From JAWWBN01 sp033720955 (lineage in GTDB: Bacteria; Acidobacteriota; Thermoanaerobaculia; Multivoradales; JAHEKO01), in assembly GCA_033720955.1 (NCBI GenBank), contig JAWWBN010000033.1, positions 1 to 24,254 on the forward strand: a stretch of 24,254 nucleotides of DNA, read 5' to 3'. Of this stretch, positions 1-7,303 are shown piece after piece; position 1 is the stretch's first letter, and each line of letters starts with the position of its first letter. A program made the translations under genes and the position numbers. The notes under the pieces were generated by a model. It saw only the letters and a list, made by a program, of their open reading frames with translations, was not told the origin of the DNA and ran no database searches.

Positions 1-231
1 CCCCGGCCCCAGCTCGACCGGCTCGCTCTCCCCCTCCACCTCAAGGGTGGCGCGGCCCCGCAGGACCGCTACCCACTCGTCGCGGTCCTGGTCGTACCAG
101 AAGCCCTCCGGCGAGCGGTGACCCCGGGAGACGATCCGCTCCACGGTGACCCCGCCGGCCGCGGCGAGCTCGTCGAAGCGCTCCTCGGAGAGCTCTTCGG
201 GCAGGCCGGCGAAGAGGTTGCCGAGGGGCAA
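1..231 (-). CDS. Cupin-domain protein (3' end cut by window edge)
   Basis: The 77 visible codons form the N-terminal part of a small cupin. The reading frame gives NLFAGLPEEL near the start, then VERIVSRGHRSPEGFWYDQD and DEWVAVLRGRATLEVEG, the usual first half of a single-domain cupin that encloses a metal or small ligand in a beta-barrel. The C-terminal half, with the second metal-ligand motif, lies outside the window. The gene follows the propeller gene on the same strand and practically abuts it: the propeller stop is at 239-237. No ATG or GTG precedes the conserved region, so TTG at 231-229 is the likeliest start, with CTG at 240-238, overlapping the stop, as an alternative. Translational coupling is likely. 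The substrate cannot be inferred. Family assignment is good; the exact start is uncertain. Confidence 0.75.
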   Translation of the reverse strand, partial: MPLGNLFAGLPEELSEERFDELAAAGGVTVERIVSRGHRSPEGFWYDQDRDEWVAVLRGRATLEVEGESEPVELGPG

Positions 232-236
232 CGGCC

Positions 237-1997
237 TCAGCCGCCCTCGGCCGGGGAGGGCGGGCCGTCCGCGGCGAAGCAGTAGAGCCGCTCGGCGGTC
301 CGGATCAGCAGACAGCCGCCGGCCACGGCGGGGGTGGCGTGCACCGGCTCGTCCAGCCGGTTCACGGCGAGGAGCTCCGCGCTCGGTCCCACCGCGACCA
401 CGGAGACGGCGCCCTCGGTGTTGACGGCGTAGAGCTTGCCGTCGCCGGCCAGGAGAGAGGCGAAGTAGTCGCCCTCCAGCCGCCGGCGCCAGACGCGCCG
501 TCCGTCGGTCTCGCCGTAGGCGGTCAGCACTCCGCCGTCCGTCAGGGTGAACAGGAGGCCGCCGGCGAAGAGCGGCGAGGGCACGCGGGCGACCGCGCTG
601 GTGGACTCCCACAGCACCTGCGGCGGCCGGGTCGGGTCGCCGGCCAGACGCAGCACCAGGAGCTTGCGATCGCCGTGGGCGCCGCCGCTCACGGCGACGA
701 GGTCGTCCCGGCGGGCCATGCTCGCCACCATCTGCATCATGGGATAGCCGACCCGCCAGAGCCTCTTTCCGTCGGCCAGGTCGTAGGCGGCCAAAAACTC
801 CCACGACGCGGTCAGCAGCAGGGAGCGCCCGCCGACCTCCACCACGAGCGGTGTGCCGTAGGAGTCCCGGGCGTCCTCGGGCGAGATCTTCCACAGCGTC
901 TCGCCCGACCCGGCGTCGAAGGCCTGGATCCATCCCGGCGGACCGCCCTGGTAGGCCTCGCTCTCCTGCACCACGATCACCGCGTCTCCGGCGACCACGG
1001 GGCTCGAGGCGGCGCCGTACCGCGAGTAGCGGGCGTAGTCGGGGAACCGGCGCGTCCAGAGCGCGCCGCCGCCGCGGTCGAAGGCGGCGAGACCGGCGCC
1101 GAAGTAGGCGAAGACCCTCTCGCCGTCCGTCGCCGGGGTCGGGTTGGCGTAGCTCGCCCTGGCGTACTTCTGCTCCGGCGGCGCGGCGAAGGCCGCCCGC
1201 TGCCAGAGCAGCTCGCCGCTCGCCAGGTCCACCGCCACGACCGCCCGCAACTGGCCGCGGAGGAAGTTGGGTGGCACGAAGACCACCAGCGCCAGGAGGA
1301 CCAGCGGCAGGGCGTGCCAGGCCCCCGATCTCCCGGTCTGCCCGGCCCGGTCGGCGCGGGCGTGGGCACGCAGGAAGAGGGCGACCGCCACGATGGCCGG
1401 AAGGGCGGCGACGACCCGCTTCTCGATCGACGGGGGCCCGATCTGGCTCCCCGGGAGCTGCCATGCGACCCAGGCCCCCGCCCCGGCCACGAGGGCGATC
1501 CCGGCGGTCCGCAGACGGCTGCGTGGCGGCAGCCAGCCCACCGCGGCGGCCAGGCCCACGAGGGCGACGGCGGCGGTGGCTCGCCACACCCGGCCCGGCC
1601 GGTCCCCGGGATAGAAGAGGTCCGGGGCGAGGGCGATCGCCGCCGCCGCCGTCAGGAAGAGCAGGGTGAGGAGCCGCAGGGCGACGCGGTCGCCGCGGCG
1701 CCAGCTCCGCACCACTCCGACCGCGAGCCAGAGCCCGAGCACGACGCCCCCTACGGCCAGCAGGCGGGCGAGCAGCGGCGCGCGGGAGCCCTCGTAGGCG
1801 GTGGTCAGGAAGATCCGCCCGCCGGCGGCGATGGGCGAGGAGTGGCCGGAGCCCGGCAGGGCGGTCGCCCAGCGCAGGTGGCCCGATTCCGGACTCCACT
1901 CCGCGGGCAGCGGCATGCCCTCGGGGGCGACCCCGAGCCCGCCCGGCCCCCGCCACTGGGGCCAGTCGGCCGCGGCCGCCGCTCCCAGCGCCGCCAC
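237..1997 (-). CDS. PQQ-type beta-propeller protein with six-helix membrane insertion
   Basis: The 586-residue product is a quinoprotein/BamB-like beta-propeller. It starts with DWPQWRGPGG at about residues 11-20, a typical opening of secreted PQQ-like proteins. Blade motifs follow: VVAVDLASGELLWQR (253-267), LAAFDRGGGALW, IQAFDAGSGETLW, LAAYDLADGKRLW and LTAYGETDGRRVW. Unusually, residues about 71-250, between the first strand (RIFLTTAYEG) and the next blade strand, hold roughly six hydrophobic helices (near 74-96, 107-125, 137-154, 164-180, 194-211 and 227-242). The propeller is therefore probably anchored to the inner membrane by an internal insertion. No catalytic dehydrogenase motif is obvious, so a binding or scaffold role is as likely as an enzyme. 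The start is GTG. In-frame codons upstream continue a signal-peptide-like sequence but contain no ATG or GTG. The gene lies 37 bp after sodC and touches the cupin. Confidence 0.85.
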   Translation of the reverse strand: MAALGAAAAADWPQWRGPGGLGVAPEGMPLPAEWSPESGHLRWATALPGSGHSSPIAAGGRIFLTTAYEGSRAPLLARLLAVGGVVLGLWLAVGVVRSWRRGDRVALRLLTLLFLTAAAAIALAPDLFYPGDRPGRVWRATAAVALVGLAAAVGWLPPRSRLRTAGIALVAGAGAWVAWQLPGSQIGPPSIEKRVVAALPAIVAVALFLRAHARADRAGQTGRSGAWHALPLVLLALVVFVPPNFLRGQLRAVVAVDLASGELLWQRAAFAAPPEQKYARASYANPTPATDGERVFAYFGAGLAAFDRGGGALWTRRFPDYARYSRYGAASSPVVAGDAVIVVQESEAYQGGPPGWIQAFDAGSGETLWKISPEDARDSYGTPLVVEVGGRSLLLTASWEFLAAYDLADGKRLWRVGYPMMQMVASMARRDDLVAVSGGAHGDRKLLVLRLAGDPTRPPQVLWESTSAVARVPSPLFAGGLLFTLTDGGVLTAYGETDGRRVWRRRLEGDYFASLLAGDGKLYAVNTEGAVSVVAVGPSAELLAVNRLDEPVHATPAVAGGCLLIRTAERLYCFAADGPPSPAEGG

Positions 1998-2034
1998 CAG
2001 GAGGAGCGTCGCGGCGGCGCCGGCCCGGCTGCGG

Positions 2035-2631
2035 CTACGCGCCGCCGCCCCCCGAGACCGGCTGGATCACTCCGCAGGCCAGCCGGCCTCCGGCCGCCCC
2101 GGTCGGCTGGGAGACGAGATCGTCGGTCCCCTCGTGCAGGATGACGGCCTTGCCCACGATCGAGCTCGGCGCCTCCGCGGCCAGGGTGATGAGGTCGCTG
2201 GTCAGCTCCAGGCTGCCGCTGCCGTCGTCGCCGATCGAGATGTTCCCCAGGTCCCCGGCGTGTCGCACCGCGTCGTCCGGTCCGCCGTGCGGGCTGTCGG
2301 CCGGGTTGAAGTGGCCTCCGGCCGAGGTGAAGTCGGCGGCGCTGCAGTCGCCCACGGCGTGGATGTGGAAGCCGTGGTCCCCGGCCGAGGCGCCGCTCAC
2401 CGCGGCGGAGATCCGCACCGGCCCGTCGCCCTCCTGGGTGAAGGTCACGCGGCCGGACTCCTGGCCGCCCTCTCGCGGCGCGAGATCGGCGGTCGCCGTC
2501 CTCACGACGGGCGCGGGCTCCGGCTCGGGGGCCGGCGCCGGCGCCTCGGCGCTCTCCTTCGCGCAGGCGGCGCCGAGGGCCGCCACGACCGCCATCGCGA
2601 TCCAGCCGAGCTTCTCTCTTCGATTCTTCAT
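2035..2631 (-). CDS. sodC: Periplasmic Cu/Zn superoxide dismutase
   Basis: This 198-residue protein converts superoxide to peroxide and oxygen outside the cytoplasm. All metal ligands align with the eukaryotic and bacterial enzyme: H89 and H91 (GFHIHAVGD), bridging H107 (GGHFNP), H115 (HGGP), H124 and D127 (RHAGDLG) and H166 (ILHEGTDD). The active-site arginine R183 is in GGRLACGV, and C96/C186 match the conserved disulfide pair. The N-terminus is a signal sequence ending in ALGAACAKE. This may be a lipobox with C23 as the anchor, although GAA before Cys is not ideal. A linker rich in Ala, Pro and Glu (residues 26-41) follows. I chose ATG 2631 because AAGGAGG lies just upstream; the in-frame ATG at 2652 has none. 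A promoter is visible at 2670-2698. The propeller gene follows after 37 bp and may be co-transcribed. Confidence 0.95.
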   Translation of the reverse strand: MKNRREKLGWIAMAVVAALGAACAKESAEAPAPAPEPEPAPVVRTATADLAPREGGQESGRVTFTQEGDGPVRISAAVSGASAGDHGFHIHAVGDCSAADFTSAGGHFNPADSPHGGPDDAVRHAGDLGNISIGDDGSGSLELTSDLITLAAEAPSSIVGKAVILHEGTDDLVSQPTGAAGGRLACGVIQPVSGGGGA

Positions 2632-2669
2632 GGTCCCCTCCTTGGTGGGCATCTGGAAGACGGGCGCCT

Positions 2670-2698
2670 AGGATAGCGCGCCCTCCCGCCGGTGTCAG
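2670..2698 (-). promoter_or_regulatory. Sigma70-type promoter of sodC
   Basis: On the minus strand CTGACA (2698-2693), a 17-bp spacer and TATCCT (2675-2670) form a good -35/-10 pair about 40 bp before the sodC start. The -35 box overlaps the stop codon of the upstream methyltransferase-like gene. sodC can therefore be transcribed independently of it. Confidence 0.6.
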
Positions 2699-3288
2699 CC
2701 TCGGAGACGCGGCAGAAAGCAGGGGACGCGGGCGCGGTAGGCGGCGTATTCGCCGCCGAACCGCTGGGCCAGCTCGCGCTCCTCGAAGGCGATCAGCAGC
2801 CAGCCAGCCGGCACCGAAGCGGCTACCGCCAGGTAGAGCGTGGGGTAGTTGGCGATCAGGGCGAAACCGGTGACGCCCACCAGCGCGCCCAGGTAGCGTG
2901 GATGCCGGACCACCGCGTAGGGGCCGTCGGTGCGCAGGGTGGTGGCGCGCTTCGCCGACACCTCCGGCAGACCCACCAGCAGCGGGATCCCCAGCTTTCC
3001 GAGGACCCGGCGGTCCCAGACCGCGCCGCCCAGGTAGAGGAGGAGCCCGGGAATCACCGTCCACGGGTGGTAGCCCCAGTGGACCGCGAGCAGGGTCTCG
3101 CGGCGGTTCCACACCAGCCAGGCCAGGGCGAGACAGACGGCGCCGACGACCAGGTAGGTGAGCGGGACCCCGACCCGGCGCCAGAAACCGGCGAAAGGGT
3201 GGATGAGGAGCCAGAAGAGGATCGCCGCCGGGATGCCGGCCAGCATCAGGGCGGCGAGGACGTCTACGATCTGGAGGAGGAGACGCAT
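2695..3288 (-). CDS. Isoprenylcysteine carboxyl methyltransferase (ICMT)-family membrane protein
   Basis: The 197-residue integral membrane protein has about five hydrophobic segments and the signature of the ICMT/phospholipid methyltransferase-like superfamily: GPYAVVRHPRYLG at about residues 122-134, then EERELAQRFGGEYAAYRARVPCFLPR at the C-terminus. In characterised members these regions bind S-adenosylmethionine and the polar end of the substrate at the membrane. The substrate here cannot be deduced; bacteria have many uncharacterised relatives that probably methylate lipids or other hydrophobic compounds. The ATG start has no strong Shine-Dalgarno site, but TAGGAT lies 7 nt upstream, suggesting a leaderless mRNA. 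The gene is divergent from the DUF1499 gene and is followed by sodC, which has its own promoter. Confidence 0.85.
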   Translation of the reverse strand: MRLLLQIVDVLAALMLAGIPAAILFWLLIHPFAGFWRRVGVPLTYLVVGAVCLALAWLVWNRRETLLAVHWGYHPWTVIPGLLLYLGGAVWDRRVLGKLGIPLLVGLPEVSAKRATTLRTDGPYAVVRHPRYLGALVGVTGFALIANYPTLYLAVAASVPAGWLLIAFEERELAQRFGGEYAAYRARVPCFLPRLRG

Positions 3289-3295
3289 GGGGACG

Positions 3296-3301
3296 ATCCT
3301 A
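3296..3301 (-). promoter_or_regulatory. Putative -10 box for leaderless transcription of the ICMT-family gene
   Basis: The minus strand reads TAGGAT, then 7 nt, then the ATG at 3288. That spacing puts transcription initiation at or next to the start codon. No convincing -35 box is seen. The call rests on spacing and on the same arrangement at other genes in the window. Confidence 0.45.
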
Positions 3302-3324
3302 CGCCCGCGGCGCCGCCGGGCCGA

Positions 3325-3353
3325 TTGACCGTCGGCGGAAGCTCGGGTAGGTT
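3325..3353 (+). promoter_or_regulatory. Promoter of the DUF1499 gene, probably leaderless
   Basis: TTGACC (3325-3330), a 17-bp spacer and TAGGTT (3348-3353) form a sigma70-type promoter. The GTG start codon at 3360 begins only 6 nt after the -10 box, which is where transcription should initiate. The mRNA should therefore be leaderless, and no Shine-Dalgarno sequence is present. Confidence 0.6.
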
Positions 3354-3359
3354 GCCGCC

Positions 3360-3833
3360 GTGAGCCGGCGCACCAAGGTCGCTCTGGCGGTCGCCGTCCT
3401 GGCGATCGGGCTTCTCGGGGTACGCTTCGCGCGGATGGCCTCCCAATCCCAGCGCACCGCGGCGGGCGGTCCCGCCGGCGGTGCCCTCGCCGACTGCCCC
3501 GATCGCCCCAACTGCGTCGCGAGCGGCGCAGCCTCTCCCGACCGTCGGGTGGACCCGCTCGTCTTCGAGGGGGAGCCGGCCGAGGCCGTCGCCACGGCGC
3601 GGCGGGCGATCGAGTCGATGCCCCGCTCCCGCGTCACCCGGGTCGAGGACGGCTACCTCCACGCCGAGTTCAGGAGCGCGCTCTTCGGCTTCGTGGACGA
3701 CCTGGAGCTGCTCTGGCGGCCGGGGGAGGGCCACTTCGAGGTGCGCTCCGCCTCGCGGGTGGGGCACTCCGATCTGGGCGTCAACCGGCGGCGGGTGGAG
3801 CGGTTGCGGCGGCGTCGGGCCGCGGCGGGGTAG
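3360..3833 (+). CDS. DUF1499 family protein
   Basis: The 157-residue protein has one N-terminal hydrophobic segment (residues 6-25) and then the DUF1499 domain. Recognisable elements are DCPDRPNCVASGA (about 45-57), YLHAEFRSALFGFVDDLELLW (about 98-118) and RSASRVGHSDLGVNRRRVERLR near the C-terminus. The family is common in proteobacteria, cyanobacteria and plants. Its members are usually membrane-anchored or exported, and to my knowledge no biochemical function is established. The conserved C-terminal RSASRxGxSDxGxNRxRxE block is intact, so the gene looks functional. It begins with GTG right behind a clear promoter and diverges from the ICMT-like gene. Confidence 0.88.
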   Translation: MSRRTKVALAVAVLAIGLLGVRFARMASQSQRTAAGGPAGGALADCPDRPNCVASGAASPDRRVDPLVFEGEPAEAVATARRAIESMPRSRVTRVEDGYLHAEFRSALFGFVDDLELLWRPGEGHFEVRSASRVGHSDLGVNRRRVERLRRRRAAAG

Positions 3834-3910
3834 CGGCGCGGCCCACGCCCCCGCGGCCTGGTGCCCGGCGTGTGGTACGGTCCTCAGGATCCCAGCAAAG
3901 GAGGTCTGGA

Positions 3911-4291
3911 ATGCGGAAGAAGCTACTCCTTCCCCTGATCGCCGCCGGATGCGTCGTCGGCCTGGCGGACGCCGGCGCGCTGTTCGCCAAGGCCCACGTG
4001 CCCCTCGGGCGGGCACAGATCTGCACCGCGAGCGCGAGCGTCAAGACCGTCAGCGGCCGGCGGCTCTCCAACGAGCTGGGCAAAGGGGCCTGCCGGCTGA
4101 CCGCCTGCGTCTTCAACGAGGTGGAGGACGACGGCCACCTGATCAAGCAGTACATCTTCTTTTCCGGCGACGACTGCGATCCGACGGACGACGACGGCGA
4201 CGGCTTCTGCGACGCGGTCGGCTATCCGAGGTCGATCCCCAGGCGTCTCAAGGCCAACAACCTCACGCCGGCCTGTACCGACCCCTTCTGA
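3911..4291 (+). CDS. Small secreted Cys-rich protein with one calcium-loop-like motif
   Basis: I do not recognise a family for this 126-residue product. ATG 3911 is preceded by AAAGGAGG, a strong ribosome site, so the longer frame beginning at 3872 is not needed. Residues 1-26 form a signal sequence (MRKKLLLPLIAAGCVVG onward) that could end near FAKA; the Cys at residue 13 is inside the hydrophobic core and probably not a lipobox. The mature part has six Cys, in ICTA, ACRL, TACV, DDCD, FCDA and ACTD, compatible with three disulfides. It also has an Asp-rich stretch DPTDDDGDGFCD (near 93-104) resembling one thrombospondin-type-3 or EF-hand-like calcium loop. The same motif style is repeated many times in the protein at 12385-14514. 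Probably an exported, calcium-stabilised protein; function unknown. Confidence 0.7.
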   Translation: MRKKLLLPLIAAGCVVGLADAGALFAKAHVPLGRAQICTASASVKTVSGRRLSNELGKGACRLTACVFNEVEDDGHLIKQYIFFSGDDCDPTDDDGDGFCDAVGYPRSIPRRLKANNLTPACTDPF

Positions 4292-4300
4292 AGCCCCGGC

Positions 4301-5161
4301 TCAGTCGAGCTCGAAGGTGTAGGCGCTCCAGTAGCTCTCCCACCGGTTGTCGTCGCAGTCCACCGGCGAGACCGGCGAGCACGGCACCAGCCGCACCAGA
4401 CGCAGCAGCCAGAGGCCCGGGCGCTCGAGGGAGAAACGCGCCACGCCGTCGGCCCCGGTGACCGCCTCGAGCCGGATCACCGTCTCTCCGGGCGGGGCCA
4501 CGTAGGCCTTGACCGTCTGCCCGGCGAGGGGCTCGCCCCGCAGCAGCACCCCCACCTCGAGCTCGTCGCCGGGGTCGAGGCGGTAGGGGTTCTGACGCAG
4601 CACCATCTCGATCTCCTGGCCCAGCACCCGGGCGTGGAGATCGTCGCCGGCGGCGGCCGGGCCCACGGCGACCAGGCACTTGAGGGTGCGCAGATAGCCC
4701 TCGGTCTGCAGCTCGTCGGCTCCCATGGCCTCGCGGTAGCCGCCCGGGTCGAGCCCCTCGTGGGCCAGGTACTCGAGGAACTCCTCACGGGTCGCCTCGG
4801 TGTAGAGGACGGAGTGGCTCATCGCCACCAGGGCGAGGCCGGCGCCCTCGACCCGGCGCTCGAGCACCGGCGCGCGGGAGGCGGCGACCAGATCCCCGGC
4901 CTGCGACAGAAGGTCGATCTCCCCTTCGGAGGTGATCAGGTGGAAGCGAGGGGTCATGTCGAGCAGCAGCGGCAGGTCGCGGGCCGGCTCCCCGCCCCCG
5001 AGGGCGCCCGCCAGCTCCTCGCCCAGGAGCTGACGCACGATCAGCGTGTCGCCGGGCTGGAGGCTGGCGTCGTCCGCCTGCAGCCAGATGTCGTGCGCCC
5101 CGGCGGGCGCCGCGGCGAGCAGGGTCAACGCGGCCGGCAGCAGGATCGGTCCGAAGCGCAT
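4301..5161 (-). CDS. DUF4198 domain-containing periplasmic protein
   Basis: The 286-residue protein has a clear signal peptide ending in PAGA, after which the mature chain would begin HDIWLQ. The family signature is visible: an N-terminal AHDxWL, MTPRFHLI in the first half, then NPYRLDPGDELEVGVLLRGEPLAGQTVKAY (around residues 190-220), TGADGVARFSLERPGLWLLR and the terminal WESYWSAYTFELD. PF10670 (DUF4198) is annotated as nickel-uptake-associated, but most members are uncharacterised; the second half resembles a CNA-B-type beta-sandwich. Cleavage would expose an N-terminal histidine, often used for copper or nickel binding. The gene diverges from the copper amine oxidase gene with 73 bp between starts, so a metal-delivery role is possible but only inferred. 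GGGAG precedes the start, and a TAGACT -10-like box is about 30 nt upstream. Confidence 0.85.
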   Translation of the reverse strand: MRFGPILLPAALTLLAAAPAGAHDIWLQADDASLQPGDTLIVRQLLGEELAGALGGGEPARDLPLLLDMTPRFHLITSEGEIDLLSQAGDLVAASRAPVLERRVEGAGLALVAMSHSVLYTEATREEFLEYLAHEGLDPGGYREAMGADELQTEGYLRTLKCLVAVGPAAAGDDLHARVLGQEIEMVLRQNPYRLDPGDELEVGVLLRGEPLAGQTVKAYVAPPGETVIRLEAVTGADGVARFSLERPGLWLLRLVRLVPCSPVSPVDCDDNRWESYWSAYTFELD

Positions 5162-5234
5162 CGCGGGTCTCCCGGTGGCGGAGGAGCGGCTAGTCTACTG
5201 CGGTCGGCGGAAGCCTCGGCCCACGCCCTGCGTC

Positions 5235-7220
5235 ATGTCTGAGCGTCTCTTCTCCCCAACCTCCGCCCGCGGCCGCCTCGTCGTGGCGGGTCTCGTGGCC
5301 CTGGTCTGCCGGCTCCCCGGCGGCGCGGCGGCCCAGGAGCACCCGATGGACCCGCTCTCGGCGGGGGAGATCCACCGTGCCGTCGCCGCCCTCCGGGCCG
5401 CCGGCCGGGTGGACGACGACAGCCTCTACCCGCTGATCACCCTGGAGCCGCCCGAGAAGGGCGGGATGGCGGCCCTGGAGACGGGCGGGCCGCCGCGGCG
5501 GGCCTTCGTGGTGGTCCGACGGGGCACCGCCACCTACCAGGGGGTGGTCGACGTGGGCGCCCGGCGGGTGCTCGCCTGGCGGCGGGTGGAGGGCGTGCAG
5601 CCGGGGCTCCTGATGAACGAGGAGTGGGAGCTGGCGGGCGACGTCGTGCGGGCCGACCCGGGCTGGCGGCAGGCGCTGGAGCGGCGCGGCATCCGCGACC
5701 CCGGCGGGGTGGTCACGGTGCCGCTCACGGTGGGCGTCTTCGCCGGCGAGACGGAGCGGGCCGAGCGCCTCGTCAAGGTGGCCAGCTTCGACGGCAGCGA
5801 GACGGAGAACTACTGGGGCCGGCCCATCGAGGGACTGATCGCCCTGGTCAGTCTGGATCGGAAGCGGGTGGTGCGGCTTCTCGACGTCGGGGCGGCGCCG
5901 GTGCCCGACGGTCCCGTGGAGCTGGGTGGGGGACGGGACGCCCCGTCTTCGCCGGGCCGTCTCCAGACGACCCAGCCCGACGGTCCCGGTTTCGAGCTCG
6001 ACGGGCACCAGGTGCGCTGGCGCGCCTGGAGCTTCCACTGGCGGATCGACCCGCGCCGCGGCCCCGTCGTCTCGCGGGTGACGTGGCGTCAGCGGGATCG
6101 CGAGCGCTCCGTGCTCTACGAGGGCTCCCTGTCGGAGATGTACGTGCCCTATGCCGATCCCGGGCCGGCCTGGTTCTTCCGCGCCTACCTCGACGCCGGC
6201 GAGTTCGGGGTCGGCAAGCTGGCCTCGCCCCTGGCGGCGGGGGTGGACTGCCCGGCGCACGCCCGCTTTTTCTCCGCCCTCTTCGCCGACGACTGGGGCA
6301 ACCCCTACGTGGCGCGTCGCGTCGCCTGTCTCTTCGAGCGCTCGCCAGGCGACGTCGCGTGGCGGCATTACGAGAGCGTCGGGGGCGCCGGCGAGGGACG
6401 ACCCCTGACCGAGCTGGTGCTGCGCTCGGTACCGGCGGTGGGCAACTACGACTACCTGCTGGACTGGATCTTCCGGCCCGACGGCTCGATCCGGGTCGAG
6501 GTGGGCGCCACCGGGGTGCCGCAGGTCAAGGCGGTGACCGCTCGGGTCGCTCCGCCCGAAGGCCCCGACGGCGAGGCGGCTTGGGGGCGGCGGGTGGCGC
6601 CGTACACCGTGGCGGTGCACCACGATCACTGGTTCTCCTTCCGGCTCGATCTCGACGTCGACGGGCGGGAGAACACCCTCCGGGTGGACCGGCTGCGGCC
6701 GGTGGCCCTGGAAGGCGACGGCCCCCGCCGGGCGAGCTGGACGGTGGAGCCCTGGACGCCGGCGAGCGAGAGCGAGGCGCGGCTCCGTATCGATCTCGAG
6801 CGGCCGGCCCTGTGGCGGGTGCTCAACGAGGGGGTGCGCGGGCCGCTGGGCCACCCGGTGAGCTACCGCCTGGTGCCGGGGGCCAACGCCCGGCCCCTCC
6901 TCGCCGCCGGCGCGCCGTTGCTTCGGCGGGCCGGCTTCCTCGGCTACCACCTCTGGGCCACCCCGCACCATCCGGAAGAGGTCTACGCCGCCGGTCTCTA
7001 CCCCAACCAGGGGGCGGGCGGCGACGGTCTGCCGGCCTGGTCGGAGAAGGACCGCCCGATCCGGGGCGCCGACCTCGTGCTCTGGTACACCCTGGGCATG
7101 CACCACGTGGTGCGGGCCGAGGAGTGGCCGGTGCAGCCCACCCTCCGCCGTGGCTTCGAGCTGGTCCCTTTCGACTTCTTCGACCGCAATCCGGCGCTGG
7201 ACCTGCCGCCGGGCGGCTGA
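5235..7220 (+). CDS. Secreted copper amine oxidase (primary-amine oxidase)
   Basis: The 661-residue product matches copper/topaquinone amine oxidases, which oxidise primary amines to aldehydes with release of ammonia and hydrogen peroxide. All active-site elements are present. The topaquinone precursor is Y405 in VGNYDY. The catalytic base is D320 in YLDAGEFG. The copper ligands are H463 and H465 (HDHW, followed by FRLDLDVDG) and H624 (HVVRAEEWP). Other hallmarks are YEGSLSEMYVPYADP, DCPAHARFF, DWIFRPDGSI and the C-terminal FFDRNPALDLP. A signal peptide ends near GGAAAQEHP, so the enzyme is exported. The N-terminal HPMDPLSAGEI begins an N2-like domain; length is within the family range. I chose ATG 5235 because the frame upstream overlaps the divergent DUF4198 gene. 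No strong ribosome site is visible. The natural amine is not predictable. Confidence 0.93.
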   Translation: MSERLFSPTSARGRLVVAGLVALVCRLPGGAAAQEHPMDPLSAGEIHRAVAALRAAGRVDDDSLYPLITLEPPEKGGMAALETGGPPRRAFVVVRRGTATYQGVVDVGARRVLAWRRVEGVQPGLLMNEEWELAGDVVRADPGWRQALERRGIRDPGGVVTVPLTVGVFAGETERAERLVKVASFDGSETENYWGRPIEGLIALVSLDRKRVVRLLDVGAAPVPDGPVELGGGRDAPSSPGRLQTTQPDGPGFELDGHQVRWRAWSFHWRIDPRRGPVVSRVTWRQRDRERSVLYEGSLSEMYVPYADPGPAWFFRAYLDAGEFGVGKLASPLAAGVDCPAHARFFSALFADDWGNPYVARRVACLFERSPGDVAWRHYESVGGAGEGRPLTELVLRSVPAVGNYDYLLDWIFRPDGSIRVEVGATGVPQVKAVTARVAPPEGPDGEAAWGRRVAPYTVAVHHDHWFSFRLDLDVDGRENTLRVDRLRPVALEGDGPRRASWTVEPWTPASESEARLRIDLERPALWRVLNEGVRGPLGHPVSYRLVPGANARPLLAAGAPLLRRAGFLGYHLWATPHHPEEVYAAGLYPNQGAGGDGLPAWSEKDRPIRGADLVLWYTLGMHHVVRAEEWPVQPTLRRGFELVPFDFFDRNPALDLPPGG

Positions 7221-7303
7221 CGGCGAGCCTCGAGGGGACTCGGGCGGCGGGCGATCCCCGAAACGCGGGGCCCTCCGCTGCGTACAGTGGGAGAGGAGGC
7301 GAG

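Noticed and set aside
339..2144. 601-codon open frame on the plus strand
   Set aside because: It lies antisense to the propeller and sodC genes, whose products have clear domains. Long opposite-strand frames are expected at this GC content, and the translation is low-complexity and rich in Arg, Gly and Pro.
5046..5234. Upstream extension of the amine oxidase frame
   Set aside because: It overlaps the signal peptide region of the divergent DUF4198 gene and would place an unrelated segment before an evident signal peptide.
5190..7106. 638-codon open frame on the minus strand
   Set aside because: It is the antisense shadow of the copper amine oxidase, whose active-site residues are all intact. 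The translation has no recognisable domain.
5624..7303. Long upstream extension of the frame ending at 8179
   Set aside because: It is an alternative frame inside the amine oxidase gene. ATG 7304 has a strong ribosome site and starts a natural membrane anchor.
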